44,653 bases of DNA from Anaerolineae bacterium (GTDB lineage Bacteria > Chloroflexota > Anaerolineae > JAAYZQ01), in contig JAFGIA010000357.1 in NCBI GenBank assembly GCA_016929795.1, forward strand, positions 1 to 44,653, given 5' to 3'. Below the pieces are notes generated by a model. The model searched no databases. It had not been told where the DNA came from and worked only from the letters and a program-made list of their open reading frames with translations. The translations under genes and the position numbers were made by a program. This document shows positions 32,852 through 41,826 of the stretch, piece by piece. The first letter of the stretch is position 1, and every line of letters begins with the position of its first letter.

Positions 32852-33331
32852 GTGATCGTATTCGACGAGGGCAACGTGCGTTTCAACTACCGCGCCGTCG
32901 GCGTGGCGCTGAACGCCGGCAAGGTGCTCCTGCACCGGGCCGAGCGCGACCCTTTCTGGGCGCTGCCGGGCGGGCGGGTGGAGCTCCTGGAAGCGGCGAG
33001 TGACACCGTCCGGCGCGAGATGCAAGAGGAGCTGGGCGCCGAGGTGCGCCTCGAGCGGCTGCTGTGGGTGGTCGAGAACTTTTTTGAATACGACGGCCGG
33101 TCATATCACGAGCTGGCGCTCTATTTCCTGATGACCTTCCCCCCGGACTCGGACGTGCTGGCCCGGCGTCAGCCGTTCGGCGGAGACGAGGGAGGCCTGT
33201 ACCTGATCTTTCAGTGGTTCGACCTCGACAGGCTCGGCGAGATCGAGTTGTACCCTGACTTTCTCAAGACGGCGCTTGGTTCGCTTCCCGCGTCGCCCGT
33301 TCACGTCGTGCACCACGACGGCACACTATAG
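32852..33331 (+). CDS. Nudix hydrolase
   Basis: 159-aa Nudix protein. The Nudix box is complete from GGRVELLEAA through REMQEELGAEV. Cleaves a nucleoside diphosphate linked to another group; substrate not predictable. GTG 32852 follows GGGGAGG by 4 bases, 10 bp after the HXXEE gene. Confidence 0.9.
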   Translation: MIVFDEGNVRFNYRAVGVALNAGKVLLHRAERDPFWALPGGRVELLEAASDTVRREMQEELGAEVRLERLLWVVENFFEYDGRSYHELALYFLMTFPPDSDVLARRQPFGGDEGGLYLIFQWFDLDRLGEIELYPDFLKTALGSLPASPVHVVHHDGTL

Positions 33332-33348
33332 ACTGAAGGAGAAAACGG

Positions 33349-33981
33349 ATGCTCGATACTCTGGAGCGCGCGTTCGGCGACGAGCGGTTGGCCCGGCAGA
33401 TCCGCTTCCTGGTGGAGATGGACAGGCTCAAGGAAGTGGTGCGCCGCACGTTCGTGATCGGCACGGATCGTTACGAGAACTCGGCTGAGCATAGCTGGCA
33501 GCTCGCGCTGGCGGCCATGATCCTGGCCGAGCACGCCAACGAGCCGATCGACGTGCCGCGCACGATCAAGATGCTGCTCGTGCACGACATTATAGAGATC
33601 GACGCAGGGGATACTTATGCCTACGACCCCGAGGGGGCGCTCGACAAGGTCGAGCGTGAGGAACGGGCAGCAGAGCGGATCTTTGGGCTGCTGCCGGGCG
33701 ACCAGGCGGCTGAAATCCGCGCCTTGTGGGACGAGTTCGAGGCAGGGGTGACAGCCGAAGCACGATTCGCCAACGCCGTGGATCGTGTCATCCCACTGCT
33801 GCACAATTATTATACCGAGGGGCGCTCGTGGCAAGCGCACGGCATCAGCCGCGACCAGGTGATGGTGCGCAACAGGCCCGTGCCCGATGCTTCGTTGTCA
33901 CTGGCAGCCATGGTACGCGAGATCGTCGATGACGCCGTGGCGCGGGGCTACCTGGCTCCGTCGAGGGGTGCGGAACAGTGA
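33349..33981 (+). CDS. HD-domain phosphohydrolase, YfbR/HDDC2-like
   Basis: 210-aa metal-dependent phosphohydrolase. The HD-domain residues are visible: AEHSW (about 46-50), LLVHDIIEIDAGD (about 77-89) and NAVDRVIPLLHNYY (about 140-153). Members of this group dephosphorylate deoxynucleoside 5'-monophosphates. Its stop overlaps the next Nudix start (GTGA), so the two nucleotide enzymes are coupled. Confidence 0.88.
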   Translation: MLDTLERAFGDERLARQIRFLVEMDRLKEVVRRTFVIGTDRYENSAEHSWQLALAAMILAEHANEPIDVPRTIKMLLVHDIIEIDAGDTYAYDPEGALDKVEREERAAERIFGLLPGDQAAEIRALWDEFEAGVTAEARFANAVDRVIPLLHNYYTEGRSWQAHGISRDQVMVRNRPVPDASLSLAAMVREIVDDAVARGYLAPSRGAEQ

Positions 33982-34601
33982 TCCGCACGCTCGTGGATCT
34001 TGTGCCCGCAGGCGCAGAAGCAGGCGTCGGCCTGGCGCTGCAGGATGAGCAGGGCCGCTACCTCTTTTTCGTGGCCGGCACGCGCCACCGTTGTCCTCCC
34101 GGCGAGCTGTTCTACGCTGGCATCGGCGGGCACCGGGAGGCTGGCGAGGATTGGGTGGCCTGTGCGCACAGGGAAGCGAAGGAAGAGGTGGGTGTGGATG
34201 TCGATCTGCTGCCGGCACCGTTCACGTGGCACGTGCTGCGCGACGGGTTGGCACGGCAGATCGAGGTGGCGGACGATCCGCAGCCGCTGGCACTGTACGA
34301 GATGGTGCACCCACCCGGCACACCTCGTGCTGGCGAGGTGTATCGGATCGTGATCTATTGTGCACGACTGTGTGGCAACCCGCGCGACCTGCCGGCGGAG
34401 GAAGTGCGAGGCGTAATCGCCCTGACGGAGCAGCAGGTCGTGCGTGGGCTAGAAGGGCCGGTGCCGGTGGGCGACGTGCTGGAGGCGGGGGCAGGGTGGG
34501 TGGCGGGGGAAGCATTGGACCCGGCTACACGGCTGTACCCGCTGGGCACAGCACATGCCCTGGGGCGCGTGCTGGCAGCATGCCAGGGCTGCGGCCTGTA
34601 G
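33978..34601 (+). CDS. Nudix hydrolase (second)
   Basis: 207-aa Nudix protein with a full box: GGHREAGEDW, then REAKEEVGVDV. The N-terminal domain contains GVGLALQDEQGRYLFFVAG, and the box follows FYAGI. GTG 33978 overlaps the HD gene stop. It is not closely similar to the Nudix protein two genes upstream, so the pair is unlikely to be a recent duplication. Confidence 0.88.
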   Translation: MIRTLVDLVPAGAEAGVGLALQDEQGRYLFFVAGTRHRCPPGELFYAGIGGHREAGEDWVACAHREAKEEVGVDVDLLPAPFTWHVLRDGLARQIEVADDPQPLALYEMVHPPGTPRAGEVYRIVIYCARLCGNPRDLPAEEVRGVIALTEQQVVRGLEGPVPVGDVLEAGAGWVAGEALDPATRLYPLGTAHALGRVLAACQGCGL

Positions 34602-34661
34602 CGCGGATTGCGAGGGCTTTCGCCCTGCGTTGGGATACACTCTTGGAGAAGAGGTTACGCG

Positions 34662-35471
34662 TTGATCCAGGTCAGGGAGTATGGCACGGCGGGGCCGTGG
34701 GTGGTGACGGTGCACGGTGGGCCGGGGGCGATGGGTTCGATGGCACCGGTGGCGCGTGGGCTGGCGGGCCGGTTCCGGGTGCTCGAACCGTGGCAGCGGC
34801 GCAGCGGTGGGGACCCCCTGACGGTGGCGCGGCACGTGGCGGACCTGCACGAGGTGATGCAGGCACATTGCACGGGCCAGCGACCGGCGATCGTCGGCCA
34901 TTCGTGGGGCGCGATGCTGACGCTCGCCTATGCCGCAACGCACCCGGAAGACGCTGGACCGCTCGTGCTCGTGGGCTGCGGCACTTTTGACCTGGCGGCG
35001 CGGGCGCGGATGAATATGATCCGCCAGGCGAGGATGGGCGAGGATCTCTTCGCCCAGATGGCGCGCATCGAGCAAGAGATCGCCGATCCGGACGAGTGCC
35101 TGTGCGCACTGGGCCGGCTGATGATGATCGTCGACTCGTATGAATTGGGATCGACAGAGACAGGGATGGAGGTGTGCGATGCGGCGGCGAACCGCGAGAC
35201 GTGGGACGACATGCTACACCTACAGGAGATGGGGGTCTATCCGGCGGCCTTTGTCGCGATCCGGGCGCCGGTGCTCATGGTGCATGGCGCCCACGATCCG
35301 CACCCGGGTGACATGATCCGCGCCAGCCTGGCGCCCTGTCTGCCGCAGATCGAGTACCACGAGTGGGCGCGGTGCGGGCACTATCCGTGGCTGGAGCGCG
35401 CGGTGGGCGCCGAGTTTTTTGCGGTCGTGGGAACGTGGCTTCAACAGCATCTCGTCGACCGGGCAGGGTGA
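34662..35471 (+). CDS. Alpha/beta hydrolase, proline-iminopeptidase-like
   Basis: 269-aa alpha/beta hydrolase. TTG 34662 is taken as start because AGAGG lies just upstream and VREYG begins the fold; the frame is open back to 34608. HGGPG (18-22) forms the oxyanion hole, GHSWGA holds the nucleophile Ser, and the acid and base are in GAHDPH and CGHYPW. Resembles proline iminopeptidases and related hydrolases; substrate unknown. Confidence 0.85.
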   Translation: MIQVREYGTAGPWVVTVHGGPGAMGSMAPVARGLAGRFRVLEPWQRRSGGDPLTVARHVADLHEVMQAHCTGQRPAIVGHSWGAMLTLAYAATHPEDAGPLVLVGCGTFDLAARARMNMIRQARMGEDLFAQMARIEQEIADPDECLCALGRLMMIVDSYELGSTETGMEVCDAAANRETWDDMLHLQEMGVYPAAFVAIRAPVLMVHGAHDPHPGDMIRASLAPCLPQIEYHEWARCGHYPWLERAVGAEFFAVVGTWLQQHLVDRAG

Positions 35472-35529
35472 GCAGCGTGCCTGGCAAGGCGTGTGAAAGT
35501 GAAAACCTGACAGTGTAGGAGATATCCAG

Positions 35530-36651
35530 ATGACAGACAGAGCGCGAGTGGCAGTGCTGTACACACAGCCGGAAACGGTCCTGGAGGACTATCGGCGGCT
35601 ATTCGATCTGGCGGGCGGCGCCGAGGCGCTTCAACGCGGCACCCCCACCATCCTGAAGGATAACATCACCTGGCATTTTCCCATGCCCGGCGCCAACACC
35701 ACACCCTGGCAGCTCGAGGGCACCATTCTCGCCCTGAGCCAGGCCGGGTTCGACGATCTGGTATGCGTTCAGAATCAGACTGTGGTCACCAATGCCTTCA
35801 AGGGCGAGGACCTGAACCGCTACGTGCCCATCTTTCGCCACTATGGCATCCCGGTTCTCTACAACTTTCGTGAGCAGGACATGGCGTGGGTGCCCTACCA
35901 GCCCAAGGCGCAGATGCTGGCCCTCGACCACATCTACCCCAAAGGCATCTACCTGCCTGACTATTTCTTGGGCAAGAATATCGTCCACCTGCCCACTGTC
36001 AAGACACACATGTACACCACCACCACGGGCGCGATGAAGAACGCCTTTGGCGGGCTGCTGACCAAGTACCGGCATTATACCCACTCCTGGATCCACCAGA
36101 CGCTGGTGGACCTGCTGGCCATCCAAAAAGAGATCCACCCCGGCATTTTCGCCATCATGGACGGCACCACGGCCGGCAACGGGCCAGGGCCGCGCATGAT
36201 CGAGCCCGTGGTCAAGAATGTGATCCTGGCCTCAGCCGACCAGGTGGCCATCGACGCCGTGTCGGCCAAAATGATGGGCTTTGACCCGCTCCAGATCGAC
36301 TATATCTGCCTGGCCCACGAGCGCGGCCTGGGCGTGGGCGACGTGCGCGAGATCGAGATCGTGGGCGACGACGTGGCAGGTGACGGCTGGGGATTCAAGG
36401 TCGGCTACTGCTCGCACACTTTTTTGGCCTGGCTGGCCTGGTACGGCCCGACGCGTGTGCTGCAAAAGGTCGTCCTGCGCACGCCACTGGTGGCGATCCC
36501 GACACTGATCGGCGAGATCGAGCAGGACTATCTCTACTGGCCACTGAAGTGCAGGCACGTGGCGGCTCGCTGGCGCGAGAGCACGACGTGGGGACGCCTC
36601 TTTCAGCAGTACCAGCAGCAAGGGGTGCTGGCGGCGATCGATGGCGGGTGA
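35530..36651 (+). CDS. DUF362-domain protein
   Basis: 373-aa protein of the DUF362 family. Family motifs are LPTVKTHMYTTTTGAMKN (about 155-172), FGGLL, the HQTLVDLLA stretch and AIMDGTTAGNGPGP. The ferredoxin-like Fe-S extension found in some members is absent. Function unknown in general. ATG 35530 has AGGAG upstream. The next gene begins 11 bp before its stop. Confidence 0.85.
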   Translation: MTDRARVAVLYTQPETVLEDYRRLFDLAGGAEALQRGTPTILKDNITWHFPMPGANTTPWQLEGTILALSQAGFDDLVCVQNQTVVTNAFKGEDLNRYVPIFRHYGIPVLYNFREQDMAWVPYQPKAQMLALDHIYPKGIYLPDYFLGKNIVHLPTVKTHMYTTTTGAMKNAFGGLLTKYRHYTHSWIHQTLVDLLAIQKEIHPGIFAIMDGTTAGNGPGPRMIEPVVKNVILASADQVAIDAVSAKMMGFDPLQIDYICLAHERGLGVGDVREIEIVGDDVAGDGWGFKVGYCSHTFLAWLAWYGPTRVLQKVVLRTPLVAIPTLIGEIEQDYLYWPLKCRHVAARWRESTTWGRLFQQYQQQGVLAAIDGG

Positions 36652-37624
36652 GCAGGCGCTCCGTCGCCTGCTCGACCATCTGGACAGCAGGCCGGAAGTA
36701 GAGGACGGGCAGTGGCACGGCTGGGAGATTCGGCGCATCGGAGGCGGGCGAAACAACTTGCTCTACCGTGCTACAACAATGGGCTGTGACATGGCGTGCA
36801 AGTTCACCATGGACGATGGGCGCGACCGCGCCGGGCGCGAGTTCAACGCGCTGACCGTGCTGCGCCAAGCCGGGCTGGATGTCGCACCCGAACCCATCTT
36901 CCTGGATCGCGCAAGCTACCGCCAGCCGGTCGTCGTTCAGACGTGGCTGGCGGGAGATGGTGGAACGATGCCCGAGACGGACACGGACTGGCAAGGGGTG
37001 GCCCGGCACCTTGCCCAGGTGCACAGCATAACACCCGGCACGACAAGTGTCGATCTGCCAACGTGTACAGTTCATGCACGCACTGCCGAGCAGGGCAAAG
37101 CGCGGGTGCGTGATCAGGTAGCCTTACTTCCTGACACAGCCCAGCCGCATACCCTGCGGATGCTGCTGGGCCGGCTCGAGGCAGCCGAGTTTCCCGGCTG
37201 GGCAGAGTCCCCGGTCACGCTCTGCCGGCTGGACAACAACGTGGACAACTATATCCAACGGCCCGGTGCCTGGGCTTCGGTGGATTGGGAATACAGTGGA
37301 TGGGGCGATCCGGCGTTCGACGTCGCGAACCTGGTGACCCACGTGTCGTGGATGAGTGTTGCGCAGGAGCGTTGGGATGGGTTCGTGGACAGCTACTGCG
37401 CACTCGTCGACGACGAGACAGCGGCCATGCGCATCAGCGTGTATTGCAAGATCCTCGTCGTGTGGTGGGCTGCACGACTGGCGCGCTACCTGCACGACAT
37501 CCCATCAGGCAGGGACACGCGGCTCGTGATATGGCCCGAAGGCTGGCGCGAGGATATCGAAGCCAAGTACGCGCACTATGTGAACCTGGCCCAGCAGATT
37601 GGAGACGGGAACTCGCTCGGGTAG
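36641..37624 (+). CDS. APH-fold kinase-like protein
   Basis: 327-aa protein of the aminoglycoside phosphotransferase/choline-kinase superfamily. GGGRNNLLYR is the nucleotide-loop region, CKFTMDD contains the Lys. The catalytic loop reads LCRLDNNVDNYI, where the common HGDLHPGN has lost its His but kept the Asp and Asn. VDWEYSGWGDPAFDVAN is the metal-binding segment. Probably phosphorylates a small molecule; drug resistance should not be assumed. Its end is only 22 bp from the convergent peptidase gene. Confidence 0.83.
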   Translation: MAGEQALRRLLDHLDSRPEVEDGQWHGWEIRRIGGGRNNLLYRATTMGCDMACKFTMDDGRDRAGREFNALTVLRQAGLDVAPEPIFLDRASYRQPVVVQTWLAGDGGTMPETDTDWQGVARHLAQVHSITPGTTSVDLPTCTVHARTAEQGKARVRDQVALLPDTAQPHTLRMLLGRLEAAEFPGWAESPVTLCRLDNNVDNYIQRPGAWASVDWEYSGWGDPAFDVANLVTHVSWMSVAQERWDGFVDSYCALVDDETAAMRISVYCKILVVWWAARLARYLHDIPSGRDTRLVIWPEGWREDIEAKYAHYVNLAQQIGDGNSLG

Positions 37625-37646
37625 CTTCCTGCAGTAAGCGACTCGT

Positions 37647-39686
37647 TCAGGCGAGCCTGGCCCAGCCTACCTTTTCAAGCATCTCAAAAAAGCGCAGCAA
37701 CAGCTCCATATCCCGCACTCCTGCTTCCATCTCGACCAGGTCTGCGATGTCGAGGAGAGTGCGCTCGCCATCGGCCCAATAGATGCCGAGCGACGTGATC
37801 GTGTGCATCTGGCCCTGGCGCTCCTTCTGCAGCTTGCGCCATGCCTCACGGTCCTCTTGATCCAGCCTGGCCTGTAGATCACGCAAGCTCACAGGGCCGG
37901 GGATCTGGCGCACAGGAGTGAGCGCAGCAGCCTGCTGCTCCAGCTCGGACCATTCCACTTGCGCCGCCTCGGGCATGCCATCCAGGCCAAGATGCGCTGC
38001 GCGCAGCCCGGCCGCATCGCGCACCCAGCCAAGCTCGTGCGCCGCTACGGCACGGGCCTGCCTGGAGAGGTCAGCGAGCAGGCACCCCACGGGCGCGAGC
38101 CGCTCGAGTGTGTGGAGTGCTGCCTGGTGGCGGTCGAGGTGGTAAGCAAGGCGGCGGTCTGCGTCGTCGACGCACTGCCCAAGGTCATTCCCCTCCTGGA
38201 GCGTCATCAACCTGGTCACGGCCTCCTGTGCCGTGGAGGCTCCCTGCGCCTTGAAGCGCGCGGTCATCTCGTATCCGAGCCACAGCGCCTCGTCAGCGCC
38301 GGCGGAAGCGATCCAGTAGGCGTACGCCGCGGCCAGGGTTCCGGCGCGGGCCAGGCTCTGGGGGTCGACGCGATCGGGGGTGTCGGCCGAGGTATGGTAG
38401 TAGCGGTCGGGCCACTGAATGAGCATTGGCATCGGCACGCCCACGGTGGGGTCGGCAAAGACATAGTGGTCGCTGCCACCCGAAAAGGGCACCTCGGCGT
38501 GACGATAGAGTGGGTAGCTGCCCAGGCCGGTATGGCTGGGCGAGATGCCTGTCATGCCTTTGAGCAGCGGCATCTGGTCACGTAGCCACGCGAGCAGGGT
38601 AGGGGTGAAGGAAGCTGCGGCATCCGGGGGCCGCTCGATGAGCCACGAGCTACCTGTCTGGTCCTGGCTTTCGCCCACCATGTCGAGGTTGAGACCGGCG
38701 ATCATCCGCGGCGCTGCCCCGGCGCGGCGCGACAAGTAGGCCAGGCTGCCGGTCATCTCTGGCAGCCACAGGAAGCGGATCGCACGCCTGGGGCGAGCAA
38801 GGTGCCCCGCGTCGATCAAGCCCTGCAGCGTGCGTGCTGCTTCGAGTGTGGCTGCAGCACCTGAGGCGTTGTCGTTGGCCGATGGGCGTGGGTGGCACAG
38901 GTGGGCGACGACGACGACCTCTTCCTCGCACTCCTCGCCTGGGATGGTAGCCGACAGGACTTCCATCTCGCCGTCGTACAGGCGGCTGTGCACCCGGGCG
39001 CGGACAGATAGCGGGGCATCGCTCGTCTCGATCATCTTGCGCAGTGCGCGACCCTGTCGTGGGGTGAGCACAAAACCAAATCCGCGCGGTTCCCCGGCAC
39101 CCCACCAGAAAGACGTGTACTGTCGCACGTCGTCGAGATCCCCGTCGCGCCGCACCGGTTCGACGACGCGCATGCCGTCAAAGAGGATACCGGCGGCGCC
39201 GTGCGCCGCGGCAAGCTGCCACGTCCGCTGCATCTCGCCACGGGTGAGGACGAGCTTGCCCGCGACGTCCACGCTTTCATACTCCTTTTCGTCCGTGCCG
39301 TCGGCGAGGGCCACGATTTCCATCTCGCCTTCGAACGGGACGCTGCGCTGAATCAGCGCGATGGGGCAGGCGCCAAAGTCGGCCAAGACCCGGTCGACGC
39401 CTTGTGGGAGGTCAGGGGATACCAATTCCAGAGAGGCGGCATCACAAGCCCACTCCTGAAAGCTCGACCAGGTCCAAAAAGAAACGGCCTCTTGGGCAGG
39501 ATAGGTCAATAGCTCGGCCTCGACGTTGGCAAGGGAAAGGCGACGACCCAGCCAGCCCGCGGCGTCGCGGTGTCCAGGGCTGGCCTGGATGCGGTGGTAG
39601 CTGCTCAGGTCGACGACAGCCTGCCAGGCGGCTTCACCCGAATAGTGCTGCCAGATCGTCTCAAAGATGGGGCGAAAGTCAATCAT
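37647..39686 (-). CDS. M28-family zinc peptidase with C-terminal extension
   Basis: 679-aa aminopeptidase-like protein. ATG 39686 (MIDFRPIF) has AAGGA 6 bases upstream; the open frame to 40067 is spurious. A PA-like domain (about 90-220) precedes the M28 domain. Zinc ligands and catalytic Glu are visible: HLCHPRPSANDNASG, LWLPEMTG, LNLDMVGE and the late His in YYHTSADTPDRVD. A C-terminal region of about 250 residues ends in a winged-helix-like stretch (HTITSLGIYWADGERTLLDI). No signal peptide, so probably cytosolic. Substrate unknown. Confidence 0.87.
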   Translation of the reverse strand: MIDFRPIFETIWQHYSGEAAWQAVVDLSSYHRIQASPGHRDAAGWLGRRLSLANVEAELLTYPAQEAVSFWTWSSFQEWACDAASLELVSPDLPQGVDRVLADFGACPIALIQRSVPFEGEMEIVALADGTDEKEYESVDVAGKLVLTRGEMQRTWQLAAAHGAAGILFDGMRVVEPVRRDGDLDDVRQYTSFWWGAGEPRGFGFVLTPRQGRALRKMIETSDAPLSVRARVHSRLYDGEMEVLSATIPGEECEEEVVVVAHLCHPRPSANDNASGAAATLEAARTLQGLIDAGHLARPRRAIRFLWLPEMTGSLAYLSRRAGAAPRMIAGLNLDMVGESQDQTGSSWLIERPPDAAASFTPTLLAWLRDQMPLLKGMTGISPSHTGLGSYPLYRHAEVPFSGGSDHYVFADPTVGVPMPMLIQWPDRYYHTSADTPDRVDPQSLARAGTLAAAYAYWIASAGADEALWLGYEMTARFKAQGASTAQEAVTRLMTLQEGNDLGQCVDDADRRLAYHLDRHQAALHTLERLAPVGCLLADLSRQARAVAAHELGWVRDAAGLRAAHLGLDGMPEAAQVEWSELEQQAAALTPVRQIPGPVSLRDLQARLDQEDREAWRKLQKERQGQMHTITSLGIYWADGERTLLDIADLVEMEAGVRDMELLLRFFEMLEKVGWARLA

Positions 39687-39703
39687 GTCGATCCTTTCCG
39701 TGC

Positions 39704-40861
39704 CTAGCCCGTAAGCGCGATGGCGAGGACGATGAATTGGAACACAGCCTGCAGGACCCCGCCTGGGACAGCGGGCAGGATCGACTTTAGGCGGTAGATG
39801 CGCTGTACCAGTAGCGCCGTGAGCATCACCGACCAGAGCACGGCCAGCAGGCCAAGAAGGGCTGCCAGAAAACCGAGTCCGGCACTCATGAGCAGCGCGA
39901 TCGGCACGCCCAGGAGGGCACGTGGGATCTGGACCATCGGATAGATCAGGCCGGCCGCTCGAAACTCGAACTCGCCGGGCAGCAGCTCGCCAAGGGCGTA
40001 CAGGTAGAGGGCACCGATGATCCACTCCAGTGCGATCAAGAGGATGATGGCCAAGGGCGACCACCATGCCCCACCGCGCAGCAAGAGCTCCAGGAGTTGG
40101 CTGACGATCAAACCGAGCGCTACCGCCCCCATCGCCTGGAACGAAAGGTCAAAGGGCCAGCCCTCGGCCTCGACCTGTTGCACCAATCCATCTACTGTTT
40201 CAACAGGGTCGAGTGCGAGGGCAGCCGGTGGGGAGAAGAAGGTATCGTCAAAGAGGGTGCCAGGTGCGACCTTTTTGACTTCCTCGTAGATGCGCAGCAC
40301 CAAGGGCCGAAAGTCGCGGATGTCGGACGTAAAGAGGACAGCAGGATCATATCCCGCGCCGAACATCATGCTCACGAGGCGTGGGCCGATCGACCACCGT
40401 GTCCAACGGCCCTGCAGGATGACGAGACGCCGTGGCGAATCGCCGCCTGATGCCTTGCCCGTGGTGGCGATGCGCAGGGAGTGCACCGTCGACCAGGGCA
40501 CCACCTGCCAGCGGCGGAAGCGGTGTACCGCGAGGCCATCGTTCACCAGGCCGAGCTCGGGGAGCAGGTCGTAAACAATGCGGATCGCCCAGTAGGCCAG
40601 CAAGAGGCTGATGTGTACAGCGATCAGTGGGCGTAAGGGTTGGGCGGCGAGGGTATCCAGCAGCACAGGACCCCATGCGGTGCCCTGCGGCACGGCGGTT
40701 ACTGCGTCGACGACGGGGCGGAGGAAGTAGATCCAGGCCAATACCCAGTTGCCCAGGGCGCCCACGGCCAGCACCATGGCGAACGCGATGCGCGCCAGAC
40801 GTACCGGCCGGGGATAGCTCAGGACGTAGGTCGGCCGCTCGTCACCTGCGAGTGTCCTCAT
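39704..40861 (-). CDS. Polytopic membrane protein of unknown function
   Basis: 385-aa protein I do not recognise. Two N-terminal transmembrane helices (about 24-46 and 80-100) precede a soluble segment (about 105-225, including VPWSTVHSLRI, PH-like in style). Five or so further helices fill 245-385. ATG 40861 has a GAGGGA site. Lies 17 bp upstream of the peptidase gene on the same strand, so the two are probably co-transcribed. Confidence 0.75.
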   Translation of the reverse strand: MRTLAGDERPTYVLSYPRPVRLARIAFAMVLAVGALGNWVLAWIYFLRPVVDAVTAVPQGTAWGPVLLDTLAAQPLRPLIAVHISLLLAYWAIRIVYDLLPELGLVNDGLAVHRFRRWQVVPWSTVHSLRIATTGKASGGDSPRRLVILQGRWTRWSIGPRLVSMMFGAGYDPAVLFTSDIRDFRPLVLRIYEEVKKVAPGTLFDDTFFSPPAALALDPVETVDGLVQQVEAEGWPFDLSFQAMGAVALGLIVSQLLELLLRGGAWWSPLAIILLIALEWIIGALYLYALGELLPGEFEFRAAGLIYPMVQIPRALLGVPIALLMSAGLGFLAALLGLLAVLWSVMLTALLVQRIYRLKSILPAVPGGVLQAVFQFIVLAIALTG

Positions 40862-40884
40862 CGTCCCTCTCGCTCATGCCCCCT

Positions 40885-40913
40885 ATTATGCCGCCATGTA
40901 CGCCCTGTGTCAA
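40885..40913 (-). promoter_or_regulatory. Promoter of the membrane protein-peptidase pair
   Basis: On the minus strand: TTGACA (40913-40908), a 17-bp spacer and CATAAT (40890-40885). The leader is about 18 nt. Confidence 0.75.
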
Positions 40914-40937
40914 GCTGACAAGTGGCCCGGTGCATGC

Positions 40938-41396
40938 CTAGAAATGTCTTTCGAGGAACACCGCCTCGTCCACCAGCCCATGGGCGCGGTAAAAGCGCTG
41001 GGCGCCCTCGTTGCCGGGCATGGTGGTGACCGACACTTCGACACAGCCCCTCGCCTCCAGGTGGGCAAGCAGGTGTTCGATCAACACCCCGCCCACGCCC
41101 TGGTCACGGGTTCCCGATACCACGACCAGCTCATCAATGCTGGCCGAGTAGCCGGCGTGGTAGAGGTTGGGGCGGACGGAATAGCTGATCAGCCCGACGG
41201 GTTCGCCATCCAGCTCGGCCAGCAATACCCCGTTGCCGGGGGTGTTGAGGTAGCTGACAGCGTACGGCTCGTTGATGGGCGTCGTCTCGCCCTCGGCGGC
41301 TGCGAGCTCGCGGATGAGGCGCACCACGGCTGCTGCGTCCTCCGGGATAGCCTCACGCACCTGGATGTAGCAAGGTATTTTGTGCTCACTCATCAT
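40938..41396 (-). CDS. GNAT-family acetyltransferase
   Basis: 152-aa N-acetyltransferase. VREAIPEDAAAVVRLIREL starts the fold. The acetyl-CoA site is VVSGTRDQGVGGVLIEHLL (about 90-108). FYRAHGLVDE near the end is typical. ATG 41396 and 41393 are both possible; GGGAG is upstream. Substrate unknown. Confidence 0.88.
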   Translation of the reverse strand: MMSEHKIPCYIQVREAIPEDAAAVVRLIRELAAAEGETTPINEPYAVSYLNTPGNGVLLAELDGEPVGLISYSVRPNLYHAGYSASIDELVVVSGTRDQGVGGVLIEHLLAHLEARGCVEVSVTTMPGNEGAQRFYRAHGLVDEAVFLERHF

Positions 41397-41476
41397 GGGC
41401 GGATCTCCCTCTCTAGCAATAGATGACGTGCATCTGTGGCCACGGTATCGGGGCCGGCTCTGTGTTTATTGCAGCC

Positions 41477-41482
41477 ATTATA
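41477..41482 (-). promoter_or_regulatory. Extended -10 box for the GNAT gene
   Basis: TATAAT on the minus strand preceded by TGTGG (extended -10). The -35 position is poor. It lies 80 bp upstream of ATG 41396. Confidence 0.5.
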
Positions 41483-41603
41483 CCACAGAACAGGCTTCAC
41501 TACACACCGGACCGGGTCGTGGTAGACCTTGTCTCATGGTGCACCTCAAACCCGGTGGACAACAAGGCGGAGGGATGGGATGAGCCACCCAGATAGGTGC
41601 GAT

Positions 41604-41652
41604 ATCTGGGGGATGTAGGGCGGATTGGCAATCCGCCCTACATCCCCCAGAT
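41604..41652. repeat. Long perfect palindrome with GGCGGATTG core
   Basis: Arms of 24 bp (41604-41627 and 41629-41652) around a single G. The inner part, GGGCGGATTG and its complement, matches the cores of the repeats at 27.6 kb. No T-run on either side. Confidence 0.92.
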
Positions 41653-41695
41653 GATTGAGCAGGTACCGTTTTGAAAAGAGAGCGAGCAGATCCCA

Positions 41696-41734
41696 CAAAC
41701 AAAGACGCCCTTGGGAGCACTCCCAAAGGCGCCT
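41696..41734 (-). terminator. Rho-independent terminator of the zinc-ribbon gene
   Basis: Minus-strand hairpin with a 15-bp stem (41720-41734 with 41703-41717, two G-U pairs), loop TG, followed by a T-rich tail TTTGTTTGT. Lies about 93 bp downstream of the zinc-ribbon stop. Confidence 0.8.
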
Positions 41735-41826
41735 CGATGAAACTGGTTCATCCTAGATCGTTGCCACGAGCGTGGCATCGAAAGTGGTGGCAGGGTGGCA
41801 GCGCCGCCGCCCTGCCCTGATGATCA

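Larger units (their letters stand above)
41397..41826. other. Gene-free stretch with a promoter, a long palindrome and a terminator
   Basis: This 430-bp stretch holds no convincing gene. From left to right: the leader and a TATAAT of the GNAT gene (41477-41482, minus), the 24-bp palindrome (41604-41652) and the terminator of the zinc-ribbon gene (41696-41734, minus). I see nothing else in it. Confidence 0.6.

Noticed and set aside
34605..34641. Promoter before the alpha/beta hydrolase
   Set aside because: TTGCGA and TACACT are 22 bp apart, too far for a normal spacer.
36641..37624. Aminoglycoside resistance kinase
   Set aside because: Only the APH fold is shared; the catalytic loop differs and nothing points to a drug substrate.
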